A stretch of 64,000 nucleotides of DNA from Citreimonas sp042096055 (GTDB lineage Bacteria > Pseudomonadota > Alphaproteobacteria > Rhodobacterales > Rhodobacteraceae). The notes under the pieces were generated by a model, which searched no databases, was not told the DNA's origin, and worked only from the letters and a program-made list of their open reading frames with translations. The stretch spans positions 62,001 through 126,000 of the forward strand of contig NZ_JBELMH010000002.1 of NCBI RefSeq assembly GCF_042096055.1. Reading direction: 5' to 3'. The translations under genes were made by a program, and so were the position numbers. Of the stretch, positions 20,747 through 30,062 are shown one piece after another. Each line of letters opens with the position of its first letter. The first letter of the stretch is position 1.

Positions 20747-22711
20747 ATGAGCACAGGTATCACAATGTCCTCCGCATCGCGGTTGGCCCGCGCCGCTTTC
20801 CTCGCGATGGCCCTGTGCCTCGCCGGCGGTCTTGGCATGCCGGGCGCCTCGGCGCAGGTTTCGCTGGATCTGCGCGACGCGGCGCTGCGCAGCTTCGTCG
20901 AGATCGTGTCCGCGGCCACCGGGCGGCGCTTCGTCGTGGACTCGGACGTGCGCGGCACGGTCACGGTGCTGGCGCCCGACACGCTGACGCCGGACGAGCT
21001 TTACGAGGTCTTCCTTGCCGTGCTCGAACTCAACCGCCTGACGGTGATCGAGGGCGCGGGCGCTGACCGGATCGTGCCGCTCGCCGATGCGCGGGAATTG
21101 TCCTCGGGCCAACGCGCGGGCCTTCCCGCGGGGTTCGAGACGCGGGTGATCCCGGTGCGCAACCTGCCGCTGTCCGAGGTGGTCGAGGTGGTGCGCCCGC
21201 TGCTGCCGGCCGAGGCGGTGCTGACGCCGCTGCCCGGCTCGGACCTGCTGGTGCTGTCCGACCGCGCGTCCAACCACGCCCGGATCGAGGCGTTGATCCA
21301 GCGGCTGGACCAGCCGCGGCGCGGCGCGCCGGTCGAGATCCTGCGCCTGTCCAACGCCTCGGCCGCCGAGGTGGCGCAGGTGGTGCAGTCGCTCGATCTG
21401 GTGAACGAGGAAGGCGCCGCGATCACCGTCGACCGGCGGTCCAACGCGCTTCTGGTCGCGGGGTCCGAGGCGCTGCGCACCCGCGTGCGCCTGCTGGTGG
21501 CGGAACTCGACACCCGCAACGACACGGTCAACACGCGCGCGGTTGCGGTCAATTACGCCGACGCCGCGTCGATCGCCGACGTCGTCCTGCGCACGCTCAA
21601 CGACGAGACCGCGCCCGAGGGCCGCGCGCCGATCCGCATCGTGCCCGAGCCGCAGACCAACACGTTGCTCATCTCGGCCCCGCAGGAACGCATGACCGAG
21701 GTCGTGAGCATGATCCAGCATCTCGACCGCCGCCCGACCCAGGTGCTGGTCGAGGCGGTGATCTTCGAGATGTCGGTCGAGGGGCTGTCGGACCTGTCCA
21801 CCCAGTTCGGCGCCGTGCTGAACGACGCGCTGATGGGCGGCGTGCAGTTCGCGCTGCCGGGTCGGACCAGCCTGATCAACCTTGTCTCCTCGGTCGCCAA
21901 TGACGGCACGGCCGACACCGGGCCGGCCGGGTTCATCGGCGGGGCGAGCGCCAGCGACGGCGACGGCATCGTCGGACTGATCACCGCGATCGCCAGCGTG
22001 AACACCACGCGCCTGCTGTCGACCCCGTCGATCCTGACGCTCAACAACCAGGAGGCCGAGATCGTCGTGGCGCAGAACGTGCCCTTCGTCACCGGCGCCT
22101 ATTCCACCGTCGGCGAAAGCGCGGTCGAGAACCCCTTCCAGACGATCGAGCGGCAGGACGTGGGCCTGACCCTGACCGTGCTGCCACAGATCAACGCCGA
22201 CCGCACCGTGCGTCTCGCGATCGAGCAGGAGGTGTCGAACCTCACCAACGCGACGTCGAGCGCCGGTGGCGAGATCACCGCCCGGCGCAAGCTGACGACG
22301 ACCGCGCTGGTGCGCGACGGCAGCGTCATCATGCTCGGCGGTCTGCTGGAAAACGGCTCGGGCGCGGTGCGGCAGGAGGTGCCGGGCCTGTCCAAGCTGC
22401 CGGTGCTGGGCCGGCTGTTCCAGGGTCGCAACGCGACGCGCAACCAGCGCGTGCTGCTGGTCCTGCTGCGGCCCAAGGTCATTTCCAGCGATGCCGAGGC
22501 CGAGCGTCTGACCCGCCAGATCGCGGCCAAGACCGCCGATGCCAGCGCTTCCATCCGGCCCCTCGATGAGGGAGGATGGCCCCGCGCGCAGACCGGCGCG
22601 TTGCCCTTCGACGGGGCGGACCTGAACCAACCCTTCGACGCGGGATTCATCGACGATGTCGCGCAGAGCCGGAACTTCCCCCCGCTCCCCAGCCGGCTTC
22701 GCTTCGACTGA
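20747..22711 (+). CDS. gspD: Type II secretion system secretin GspD
   Basis: 654 residues forming the outer-membrane secretin pore. A signal peptide ends at about residue 37 (GMPGASAQ). Then come the N0 domain (SLDLRDAALRSFVEIVSAAT), three N-type ring domains (about residues 125-190, 195-260 and 265-360) and the secretin core with LLSTPSILTLNNQEAEIVV and LGGLLENGSGAVRQEVPGL. Length and domain order are standard for GspD. An alternative ATG at 20765 would shorten the signal peptide by six residues. It overlaps gspE by 56 bases. No GspS pilotin is recognised, but a small lipoprotein lies within the cluster. Confidence 0.95.
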   Translation: MSTGITMSSASRLARAAFLAMALCLAGGLGMPGASAQVSLDLRDAALRSFVEIVSAATGRRFVVDSDVRGTVTVLAPDTLTPDELYEVFLAVLELNRLTVIEGAGADRIVPLADARELSSGQRAGLPAGFETRVIPVRNLPLSEVVEVVRPLLPAEAVLTPLPGSDLLVLSDRASNHARIEALIQRLDQPRRGAPVEILRLSNASAAEVAQVVQSLDLVNEEGAAITVDRRSNALLVAGSEALRTRVRLLVAELDTRNDTVNTRAVAVNYADAASIADVVLRTLNDETAPEGRAPIRIVPEPQTNTLLISAPQERMTEVVSMIQHLDRRPTQVLVEAVIFEMSVEGLSDLSTQFGAVLNDALMGGVQFALPGRTSLINLVSSVANDGTADTGPAGFIGGASASDGDGIVGLITAIASVNTTRLLSTPSILTLNNQEAEIVVAQNVPFVTGAYSTVGESAVENPFQTIERQDVGLTLTVLPQINADRTVRLAIEQEVSNLTNATSSAGGEITARRKLTTTALVRDGSVIMLGGLLENGSGAVRQEVPGLSKLPVLGRLFQGRNATRNQRVLLVLLRPKVISSDAEAERLTRQIAAKTADASASIRPLDEGGWPRAQTGALPFDGADLNQPFDAGFIDDVAQSRNFPPLPSRLRFD

Positions 22712-24155
22712 CGCGCGGCTGCCCTTCGCGCTGGCGCGCGACACGCAGGTGATCCTGGACGGCGACGCCGTGATCGCTGGCCCCGATGCCGCGATGATTG
22801 GCCTGATCGAGGCGCAGCGCCGGCTGGGGCTCGTTGCGCCACAGGTGACCCGCGCCGAGCGCGCCGCGTTCGAGGCCGCGCTGGCGCGCGTCTACCATGC
22901 CGGCGCCGAGAGCGGCGAAGCCGAGGCGCTGAGCTTCGACCTCGAGGAAGCCGCCTTCGCCCGGCGGCACCGCGACCTTCTGGACGAACCCGGCGACGCG
23001 CCGGTCATCCAGCTGGTCAACCGCCTGCTGCGTCGCGCGGTGCAGGCGGGCGCCTCGGACCTGCATGTCGAACCGCACGAGAACGGGCTGCGCGCGCGGA
23101 TGCGCGTCGACGGCTTCCTGCAGGAGATCATGGACCGCCCCGACGTGCCCGTCCGCCGCGTCGTGTCGCGGCTGAAGGTCATGGCCGGGCTCGACATCGC
23201 CGAGACGCGGCTGCCGCAGGACGGGCGCATCCCGCTCAGCCTGGGCGGCAAGGTGATCGACACGCGCGTCAGCGCGCTGCCGGGACATTACGGCGAACGG
23301 GTCGTGCTGCGGATCCTCGACCGGACGGCGGGGCTGATGCCGCTGGGCGATCTCGGCCTCAGCGATGCGCAGCAGGCGTTGCTGCGGCGGTTGTCGGCGC
23401 TGCCCAACGGCATCATCCTTGCCACCGGGCCGACGGGGGCGGGCAAGACCACGACGCTTTATTCCCTGCTGTCGCTCGCCGACCAGACGACGCGCAACAT
23501 CGTCACGGTCGAGGACCCTATCGAGTACGACCTGCCCGGCGTCTCGCAAAGCCAGATCAACGCCGAGATCGGCATGACCTTCGCCGCCGGGCTGCGCGCC
23601 ACCCTGCGGCAGGACCCCGACGTGATCCTGGTGGGCGAGATCCGCGACCGCGAAACCGCCGGCACGGCCGCGCAGGCCGCGCTGACCGGGCATCTGGTGT
23701 TCTCGTCGCTGCATGCCAATTCCTCGGTCGGCGCGGTGGTGCGCCTGCGCGACCTGGGGGTCGAAAATTACCTGATCGCGGCCACCTTGCGCGGCGTTAT
23801 CGCCCAGCGGCTCGTGCGGCGTCTGTGCCCTGATTGCTGCACCGCGCGCCCGGTTGCCGGGGACGAGGCCGCGCTGTTCCGGCGCCACGACATCGCGGCT
23901 CCCGAGGTCCTGCACGACGCGGCGGGATGCGACGCCTGCCACGGCACCGGCTATGCCGGGCGGCTTGGCCTGTTCGAGATGATCGAGATCGGCGAGACGC
24001 TGCGCACCGCGATCGAACAGGGCGCACCCGAGGCGACGATGAAGGCACAGGCGCTGGCCGGGCGCGAGACGCTGTTCGGCCAGGGCCTCGCCGCGGCGGC
24101 CGAGGGGCGCACCAGCCTAGCGGAAACCCTGCGCGTCGTCGGCGACAGCGCGTGA
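22656..24155 (+). CDS. gspE: Type II secretion system ATPase GspE
   Basis: 499 residues. This is the cytoplasmic hexameric ATPase that drives pseudopilus growth. Walker A is ATGPTGAGKTTTLYSLL and the Asp and His boxes follow. A four-cysteine zinc site is present: CPDC near residue 390 and CDACHGTGY about 35 residues later. The N-terminal domain is short compared with the enterobacterial protein. The gene starts inside gspD (56-base overlap) and ends in a GTGA overlap with gspF, so gspDEF is a tightly coupled operon. Confidence 0.96.
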   Translation: MSRRAGTSPRSPAGFASTDARLPFALARDTQVILDGDAVIAGPDAAMIGLIEAQRRLGLVAPQVTRAERAAFEAALARVYHAGAESGEAEALSFDLEEAAFARRHRDLLDEPGDAPVIQLVNRLLRRAVQAGASDLHVEPHENGLRARMRVDGFLQEIMDRPDVPVRRVVSRLKVMAGLDIAETRLPQDGRIPLSLGGKVIDTRVSALPGHYGERVVLRILDRTAGLMPLGDLGLSDAQQALLRRLSALPNGIILATGPTGAGKTTTLYSLLSLADQTTRNIVTVEDPIEYDLPGVSQSQINAEIGMTFAAGLRATLRQDPDVILVGEIRDRETAGTAAQAALTGHLVFSSLHANSSVGAVVRLRDLGVENYLIAATLRGVIAQRLVRRLCPDCCTARPVAGDEAALFRRHDIAAPEVLHDAAGCDACHGTGYAGRLGLFEMIEIGETLRTAIEQGAPEATMKAQALAGRETLFGQGLAAAAEGRTSLAETLRVVGDSA

Positions 24156-25351
24156 AGGCCTACGCCTACACCGCCTATACCGGCGAGGGCCGGCGCCGGA
24201 CCGGCACGCTGGTGGCCGAGACCGAGGCCGATGCCGGCGCGCAGCTCGACCGGATGGGCCTGCACGTGGCGAGCCTGTCGCCCGCGCGCGAGGCCCGCGC
24301 CCGGCGGCGCAAGGGACGCCTTGGCCCCGACCTGCAGGCGGTCTTCACCCGGCAGATGGCCGTGCTGCTGGCCGCCGACCTGCCGGTCGAGACCGCGCTC
24401 GACGCCGCGCGCGCGGGCGGGCATCCGGCGCTCGACGCCACCGCGTCCGAGGCGCGCGCGGCCCTGATGGACGGGCGCGCGCTGTGGCAGGCGCTGGCCG
24501 ACGCGGGCGGAGGCTTTCCGCCCTACTACGTCGCCGCCGTGCGCGCGGGCGAAGGCGCCGGCCGTCTGGCCGAGGTCTTCGCCGAGCTTGCCGATCACCT
24601 CGAGACCCAAGGCACGGACCGCGCGCAGATCGCCACGGCGCTGGTCTACCCGGCCTTTGTCGCGGCCGTCGCGCTGCTGGTCTGCGGCATCCTCATGGTG
24701 TCGGTCGCGCCCGAGATCGTCGGCCTCTACCAGATGTCGGACCGGCCCTTGCCTGCGCTGACCCGGGTGATCCTGGGTCTGTCGGACGCCATCCGCGGTA
24801 ACTGGGTCGCGATCGCGATCGGCTTCTTGGCGCTCGGGGTCTTCGCGCTGGCCGTGCCGCGTGTGCCTGCGCTGCGCGCCTGGCGCGACCGGATCCTGCT
24901 TGCTCTGCCGGTGGCGGGCGGGCTGCTGCGCCTGCGTTCCGCGGTGCAGTACATGCGCACGCTGGCGCTGGTGCTCGGCTCGCGCCACGCGGTGCTTGCG
25001 GCGGTGGACAGCGCGGTCGACGTGCTGGACGTGGCACAGTTCCGCGCCGAGGGCGAAGCCGCGGCCACCGCCGTTCGGCAGGGCGAAAGCCTCGCCTCGG
25101 CACTGGGGCAGGTGCGCTTCCTGCCGCCCGTGGCGCGCCAGCTGATCGCCGCCGGCGAGGCGTCGAGCCGCGTGGCGCAGATGACCGACCGCGCCGCCAC
25201 GCTGGTCGAGCATCGACTGACCATGCAGCGCCGGCGCATCGCCGCGCTGATCGAACCCGCGCTGATGATGCTGGTGGGCGGCCTCGTGCTGGTGATCGTG
25301 CTGGCGGTGCTGCTGCCGATCTTCGATCTGCAGGCAGTGGTCGCGGGCTAG
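24152..25351 (+). CDS. gspF: Type II secretion system inner-membrane platform protein GspF
   Basis: 399 residues, the usual GspF length, with two T2SSF domains and three membrane helices: LVYPAFVAAVALLVCGILMV, a second near residue 220 and a third near the C-terminus (MMLVGGLVLVIVLAVLLPIF). The start is GTG at 24152, overlapping the gspE stop (GTGA) and giving the conserved N-terminus KAYAYTAYTGEGRRRTGTL. It forms the membrane base linking the GspE ATPase to pseudopilin assembly. The stop codon shares the four bases CTAG with the converging gspC. Confidence 0.95.
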   Translation: MKAYAYTAYTGEGRRRTGTLVAETEADAGAQLDRMGLHVASLSPAREARARRRKGRLGPDLQAVFTRQMAVLLAADLPVETALDAARAGGHPALDATASEARAALMDGRALWQALADAGGGFPPYYVAAVRAGEGAGRLAEVFAELADHLETQGTDRAQIATALVYPAFVAAVALLVCGILMVSVAPEIVGLYQMSDRPLPALTRVILGLSDAIRGNWVAIAIGFLALGVFALAVPRVPALRAWRDRILLALPVAGGLLRLRSAVQYMRTLALVLGSRHAVLAAVDSAVDVLDVAQFRAEGEAAATAVRQGESLASALGQVRFLPPVARQLIAAGEASSRVAQMTDRAATLVEHRLTMQRRRIAALIEPALMMLVGGLVLVIVLAVLLPIFDLQAVVAG

Positions 25352-25824
25352 GGGTCTTCGGGAAAGCCCAGATGCTCGGGTGGGTTGTCGTCGCGCGACA
25401 GCCACAACCCGGACTCGTCGATCCGCACGATCACCACGCCTTCGTCCAGCGCATCGCCCACGCGCATCAAACGCTCTCCGGTCGGGTGGCCGACGATCGC
25501 CCAGGTGGCTCCGCCGGCGCGCACCACGCCGTTCAGCCGGTAACCCAGCGAGTCGAGCGGCGGCAGCGGCGGGCGCGGCGGCTGTGGTTCGACGACCGGG
25601 GCTGGCGGTTGCGGCGGTGCGGGCGGCTCGGGCTCGCCGAACATCGGCGGCCAGGGCTGTGCGGGGCGCGGCGGCACCGGTTGCGGCACGCGCGCCGGAT
25701 CGACCGTGGCGCGCGCGACCGGCGCGGCCTCGGGTTGGGCCTGCAGCACGCGCCACAGCACGACACCCGACCAACCGGCCGCGCCCAAGGCAAGCACCAG
25801 TGCCACAGCCGCGATCAAACGCAT
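25348..25824 (-). CDS. gspC: Type II secretion system protein GspC, short form
   Basis: 158 residues. It has one N-terminal membrane helix (LIAAVALVLALGAAGWSGVV), then a proline-rich linker of about 50 residues, then a homology-region (HR) domain: SLGYRLNGVVRAGG, IVGHPTGERLMRVGDALDEG and VVIVRIDESGLWL. HR domains bind the secretin N0 domain and join inner and outer membrane parts of the system. There is no PDZ domain, so this is a minimal GspC. It stands alone on the reverse strand, end to end with gspF, rather than leading the operon as in classical clusters. Confidence 0.85.
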   Translation of the reverse strand: MRLIAAVALVLALGAAGWSGVVLWRVLQAQPEAAPVARATVDPARVPQPVPPRPAQPWPPMFGEPEPPAPPQPPAPVVEPQPPRPPLPPLDSLGYRLNGVVRAGGATWAIVGHPTGERLMRVGDALDEGVVIVRIDESGLWLSRDDNPPEHLGFPEDP

Positions 25825-25907
25825 CCCGTCCCCCCTGCACCGCGATGGACCGGTACCCGCACGGGTGGTAGCGTGTCACCGAGCAAACGAGAAGAAACGG
25901 GCATCCG

Positions 25908-26429
25908 ATGCAGGCATTTTTCTTGGCACGCCTTGGCGCGGCCGGCGTTCTGCTGGCGGTGCTGGGCAGTTGCGGCGGCACCTCCGGAGGCGGCGCAGGC
26001 GGCAGCGGGTTCGAAAACCGCTATGCCGTGGCGCGCAACGCGCTCGAGACCGGGCAGTACGACCGCGCGCGGCGAACCTATCTCGACCTGATCGACGAGG
26101 CCGGCCCGCTGGCGCCCCGGATGCGGCTGGAATACGCGCATGCCGAGCTGCGGGCCGAGAACTTCGCCCGCGCGGCGCAGATTTCCGGCGAGCTGGCGCA
26201 GACGCAGCAGGGCGCGGCCCGCGGCGCCGCGCTGTCGGTGCGCGGAACGGCGCAGCACGAACTGGGCGTCGCCCTTTTGGCCGAGGGCCGGACCGACGCC
26301 GCCGTCGCGCAATTGCGTGCGGCCCAGGCGGCGCTGGCCGAGGTGATCGGCTCGTATCCCGACCTCGACCCGCTGGGATCGATGGCCGGGCGCCACGCCG
26401 CGATCGGCGCGCGGCTGGCGCGGCTTTGA
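25908..26429 (+). CDS. TPR-type lipoprotein within the type II secretion cluster
   Basis: 173 residues. The signal sequence ends in a lipobox, LAVLGSC, with the lipid-carrying cysteine at about residue 22. The mature part is helical with TPR-like repeats: RYAVARNALETGQYDRARRT, RLEYAHAELRAENFARAAQI and AQHELGVALLAEGRTDAAVA. It lies between gspC and gspM, diverging from gspC by 83 bases and ending one base before the gspM stop. Helical-repeat lipoproteins of this kind serve as pilotins for secretins (PilF/PilW type), so a role in GspD targeting is a reasonable inference but is not shown. Confidence 0.8.
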   Translation: MQAFFLARLGAAGVLLAVLGSCGGTSGGGAGGSGFENRYAVARNALETGQYDRARRTYLDLIDEAGPLAPRMRLEYAHAELRAENFARAAQISGELAQTQQGAARGAALSVRGTAQHELGVALLAEGRTDAAVAQLRAAQAALAEVIGSYPDLDPLGSMAGRHAAIGARLARL

Positions 26430-26430
26430 C

Positions 26431-26925
26431 CTAACCCGCATCGGGCACCAACCGGATGCGGGCCGCGACCATGCCCGACGTTTCTGTCGCGTCCAGGCGC
26501 AGCATCTCGAACCGGTATCCCCAGCCTGGATGCACGCCCGATAGCCACGCGGCGAGGCGCGTGAAATCCACGGAACCGAAGCCCAGATCGACCGCCCCGT
26601 CGCCATCGGCGCCCAGCGTGGTGACGGACTCGCGCAGCCGCGCCGCAATCAGGCTGCGCTCGATCGCGGCCGAGCCGACCGGCGCGCGGGGTGCGGCGGT
26701 TTCCAGCTGCGACAGCGCGCGGAATTCGGCGGCGCGGGCCTCGACCCAGCCGGCGAGGGCGACGCTTTGCTCCAGACGGGCCGCGGTCTCGACGCGGCGC
26801 TCGTGCAGCGGCAGAAGCACGCCGGCGACCAGCGCCAGGGGCAGGACGAGCATCAGCAGGACGGCCAACAGCCGACGCTCGCGCGGGTTTCGGCGAGCCA
26901 GCGCGTCGATCATTGCCCCGGTCAT
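26431..26925 (-). CDS. gspM: Type II secretion system protein GspM
   Basis: 164 residues: a short cytoplasmic tail, one membrane helix (RRLLAVLLMLVLPLALVAGV), and a periplasmic ferredoxin-like domain, the usual GspM layout. It pairs with GspL in the inner-membrane platform. The start at 26925 overlaps the gspL stop (ATGA); a second ATG four codons in (26913) is possible. It is the last gene of the reverse-strand gspGHIJKLM run. Confidence 0.87.
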   Translation of the reverse strand: MTGAMIDALARRNPRERRLLAVLLMLVLPLALVAGVLLPLHERRVETAARLEQSVALAGWVEARAAEFRALSQLETAAPRAPVGSAAIERSLIAARLRESVTTLGADGDGAVDLGFGSVDFTRLAAWLSGVHPGWGYRFEMLRLDATETSGMVAARIRLVPDAG

Positions 26926-28079
26926 CGCGCGTCCTCGGCAGATTGCAGAAGGAACTCGGCGCGTACGGTCGTCGCGTCCTCGGCGGCGCGCTGCTCGACC
27001 AGCGACGGCGCGAACCCCGCGGCGCGAAGGTCCTCCGAAAGGCGCTCGACCCCGCCGAAATCCGCCAGCCGCACGATCAGGCGCAGCCCCTCGCCCTCGC
27101 GGAACAGCAGTGTTTCCGGCCGTGCGCCGTCGCCAGCCAGAACGGTCGCCACGTCGCGCGCCATGTCCAGCGGATCGGGCGCGGCGTCGGCCGGGCGCGC
27201 CGCGTCCTGCCGTGCGTCCAGCGCCCGCGTCGCCTGTGTCCGGATGTCGAGGATCGGGCCCGTGGGGATCAGCCCGTCGCGGAGGGTCTCGGTCATGTGC
27301 CGCTCGACCAACGCGATGCGCATCTCGGCCCGGTCGATCGCGACCAGTTGCGCCGCGGACCAGAGCACGGCAGCTAGACCGGCCGCGAGCGCGGGCCAGA
27401 TCCACGGCCGCCATGCACGGGCGATGCGCTCGCGCATGGCGGCCGGGTTGTGGCGCAGGTCGCAGGCAAGCTCGTCATGCGCGAAAGCCCTCGGCGTGGG
27501 CAGGTCGCGGGGCGCGAAATCCGCCGCGTCGTGCAGCACCGGCAAACCGGATGCCTCCAGCCATCGCGCGACGGGTCCGTCCATATCCGGCGGCGCAAGT
27601 ACGGCCTGCGGCTTCGGTCCGGCCCGAAGCGATGCGTCGAGCATGAGCGCCGCCATGTCGGGCGCCGCGGTGAACCCGTCGCGTGGCCCCAACCGGACGC
27701 AGACCGCGTCGGCCCGCGTCTCGATGCTCCAAATGCCATCGGCCGCCGGCAGCGTCAGGTAGTCCGGCAGGACGGCGCGGCAGCGGCGGTCGCGCCACAC
27801 CGCGGCCTCTGCGGGATCGGCGACGAAGACGCGGGTCCAAGGCGCGTTTTCCGCAAGGGCTGGCCGCAGGAACAGCGCTGCGGGATCGAGCCCGAGGCGA
27901 TCGCAGACCTTGCGCGTCGCCACCTGCTCGCGCGCATGCCCGCGCAGCCCCGGCGGCAGGTCGAGCGCGATCAGCGGAACCGTCTGTCCCGGCACGACAA
28001 GCACGTCGGCGGCCCCGGCCGCGGGATCGTCGATGGGGCGGACCGTGACCTCGGCCGGCACGCGGGACGGGCGTTTCAT
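26922..28079 (-). CDS. gspL: Type II secretion system protein GspL
   Basis: 385 residues. The N-terminal part (about 1-200) is an actin-like cytoplasmic domain that binds GspE. A membrane helix follows (PWIWPALAAGLAAVLW), then a periplasmic ferredoxin-like domain ending in AEDAR. It links the ATPase to the periplasmic part of the machine. The start at 28079 (MKRPSRV) leaves 86 bases after gspK and has only a weak ribosome binding site; an in-frame ATG at 28190 would instead overlap gspK. The true start is uncertain. The stop is coupled to gspM. Confidence 0.86.
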   Translation of the reverse strand: MKRPSRVPAEVTVRPIDDPAAGAADVLVVPGQTVPLIALDLPPGLRGHAREQVATRKVCDRLGLDPAALFLRPALAENAPWTRVFVADPAEAAVWRDRRCRAVLPDYLTLPAADGIWSIETRADAVCVRLGPRDGFTAAPDMAALMLDASLRAGPKPQAVLAPPDMDGPVARWLEASGLPVLHDAADFAPRDLPTPRAFAHDELACDLRHNPAAMRERIARAWRPWIWPALAAGLAAVLWSAAQLVAIDRAEMRIALVERHMTETLRDGLIPTGPILDIRTQATRALDARQDAARPADAAPDPLDMARDVATVLAGDGARPETLLFREGEGLRLIVRLADFGGVERLSEDLRAAGFAPSLVEQRAAEDATTVRAEFLLQSAEDAR

Positions 28080-28165
28080 GCTGCGGATGGCGGCGGATGG
28101 ATCATCACGGTGCAGGATGTCGCCCTGCGCGGCCGGTTGCAATGGCCGCCTGCGCTGCGGGGCCG

Positions 28166-29059
28166 TCACGGCCGCGTCTCGATGCGCCACGCCACCGACA
28201 CCTGGCCGGGCGCGGGCCGGTGCAGCATCGTCCGACGCCTCGTCGCGCGGTCTCCCAGCCTAAGCGTCGCGTGGGCGAGGAACCACGAAGACCCGACCGT
28301 CAGACGCGCCGGGTCGATGGTGTCGTCGTCGGAACCAAGGCCGGCCTCTGCCAGAAACGCGTCGACATCCGCGAAGGGATTGCGCGCGCGCCGCTGCAGC
28401 AGCTGCGCAGCCCGTGTCGGGGGCATGTCCGGCATGAGGGCCGACAGAACCTGGCCCGGCGCGGTGTTGACGTTCAGCAGGCTGTCGCCCGGCAGCGCGG
28501 TCACGTAGGGCTCCAGCCGTTCAAGCGCTTCGGACGACAGGCCCGGAACCTCGCGCAGCTGGTCGATCAGCAGCACGGAACCGCCCACGGGCGCGAGCGG
28601 CGGGTCGAGCCGGCGCCAAGCCTCGGGGTCGGAGGCGCCGGGGCGCACGAAGGCGGCGATCCGGTCGCCGGTCGAAGGCGGCAGCCCGAGCGCGGCGACC
28701 AACCTGTCAAACGCCGCCCGCATCGCGGTGTCGGCGGGATCGGCCAGCCAGTTGATGTTGAACCGGCCCTGCATGTCCGTGACCGTGCCCGAGACGATGC
28801 CGGGATCCAGCGCCAGCCCTTCGGCCGGCGCGGCCCAGAGTTCGCCATCGTGGTCGATGACGGGCGCGTCACCGGCCAGCCGCCGCTGCGCCAGCGCCTC
28901 GAACGCGCCGGCCGCCAGCGCCAGCCGGTCGCCGTCGCCGCCGGCCTGAAGCCGCGCGCGTCCCGTCTCGGCCCGGCCCAGCAGCATCAGCGCCGCCGCC
29001 GATAGCGCCGCGACGAGCACCAGCGCGTTGACCAGAACGAAGCCGCGCCGCGCCCTCAT
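28166..29059 (-). CDS. gspK: Type II secretion system minor pseudopilin GspK
   Basis: 297 residues. It opens with a prepilin leader and a hydrophobic helix (RRGFVLVNALVLVAALSAAA), then a large globular domain with the GspK hallmarks FNINWLADP and LLNVNTAPGQVLSALMPDMP. It caps the pseudopilus tip with GspI and GspJ. The leader lacks the usual glutamate at position +5, as is normal for GspK. The start overlaps the gspJ stop by four bases. Confidence 0.93.
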   Translation of the reverse strand: MRARRGFVLVNALVLVAALSAAALMLLGRAETGRARLQAGGDGDRLALAAGAFEALAQRRLAGDAPVIDHDGELWAAPAEGLALDPGIVSGTVTDMQGRFNINWLADPADTAMRAAFDRLVAALGLPPSTGDRIAAFVRPGASDPEAWRRLDPPLAPVGGSVLLIDQLREVPGLSSEALERLEPYVTALPGDSLLNVNTAPGQVLSALMPDMPPTRAAQLLQRRARNPFADVDAFLAEAGLGSDDDTIDPARLTVGSSWFLAHATLRLGDRATRRRTMLHRPAPGQVSVAWRIETRP

Positions 29060-29697
29060 CGCAGGGCCCGCCTGATGGGCACGTCGCCGATGCCATCGAG
29101 CGTCAGAACCACCTCGACCGCGTCGGGCAGGGCACTGGAATAGACCTCGGGGGCCGGCCCGGCGCGGTCGGCGTCGCCGGCGGTGGGCGCTGATGCGCTG
29201 TCGAGCGGGGGGCGCGCGCCGTCGATCCAGCCTATCCGCGGCCAGTGCGTGCGCAGCCGCAGGCCGGTCACGTCCCGTGCCACGATCATCGCGTCGTGCC
29301 GCGCGCCGGGTTCGGCGGGTATCAACGAGGGCCAAGCGGCGCGCACCAGCACGCCGCCGTCCAGCCGATATTCGACCCGGTGCAGTGCGGCTTCGGTGCC
29401 GCCCAGCATGGGTTGTCCGGCCGTCGAAAGCGCAAAGCCCGAGGCATCCGCCGTCAGCGCCGAGCGGGGCTGCGCGTCGCCGGGCGGGTAGAACAGCATC
29501 GGGATCGCCGCCTGAAGATCCGCGCCGATCTGGCTGGCCGCGCGGTCGAGATTTGCGGCCGCGGCGGCGTGGCGATCCAGCCCGTCCGCCTGCCGAAGCA
29601 GCCCGCGCAATGCCTGCGCGCCGAAGGTCGCGACCAGCGCGAACAGCGCCATCGCGACGACCAGCTCGATCAGCGACAGGCCGCGCTGCCGGCTCAT
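29056..29697 (-). CDS. gspJ: Type II secretion system minor pseudopilin GspJ
   Basis: 213 residues with a type IV prepilin signal, SRQRGLSLIELVVAMALFAL, cut by GspO after the glycine and carrying the +5 glutamate. The globular part contains the GspJ-type RVEYRLDGGVLVRAAW. It is a tip-complex pseudopilin. It overlaps both neighbours by ATGA junctions. Confidence 0.92.
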   Translation of the reverse strand: MSRQRGLSLIELVVAMALFALVATFGAQALRGLLRQADGLDRHAAAAANLDRAASQIGADLQAAIPMLFYPPGDAQPRSALTADASGFALSTAGQPMLGGTEAALHRVEYRLDGGVLVRAAWPSLIPAEPGARHDAMIVARDVTGLRLRTHWPRIGWIDGARPPLDSASAPTAGDADRAGPAPEVYSSALPDAVEVVLTLDGIGDVPIRRALR

Positions 29698-30062
29698 CGC
29701 GGTAGGCCCGACAGGAACACCACCGCCTGCGCCGCCTCGCCCGACGGGGCGCGCGCGGTGATCGTCGCGCGCACCAGCCCCTCGGCCGTGATCTCCGTCC
29801 GCGTGCCGAGCGCGATGTCGAGGGTGCCGAGCGTTTCGACGCCAAGAAGCGCCGGGCCGGTGGCGCCCTGCAGCAGCAGCGTCTCGGCCCGGTTGCGGGC
29901 GGCGATCCGGACCAGCACGCGGGGCACCTCGCCCCGGATCGAGACGCGTGCCTGGTCCGTCACGCGGATCGCCGCGACGGTGCCCAGCGCCAGAACGAGG
30001 ATCGCGACCGCAAGCTCGATCAGCGTCAGGCCGCGGGCGGCCCGGCCTAGCCCGCGCCGCAT
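29694..30062 (-). CDS. gspI: Type II secretion system minor pseudopilin GspI
   Basis: 122 residues, the typical small GspI size. The prepilin signal is GLTLIELAVAILVLALGTVA. The middle has the family's RNRAETLLLQG in place of the usual NQ-rich turn. It organises the GspIJK tip. The start at 30062 overlaps the gspH end by 16 bases; the stop overlaps the gspJ start. Confidence 0.9.
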   Translation of the reverse strand: MRRGLGRAARGLTLIELAVAILVLALGTVAAIRVTDQARVSIRGEVPRVLVRIAARNRAETLLLQGATGPALLGVETLGTLDIALGTRTEITAEGLVRATITARAPSGEAAQAVVFLSGLPR

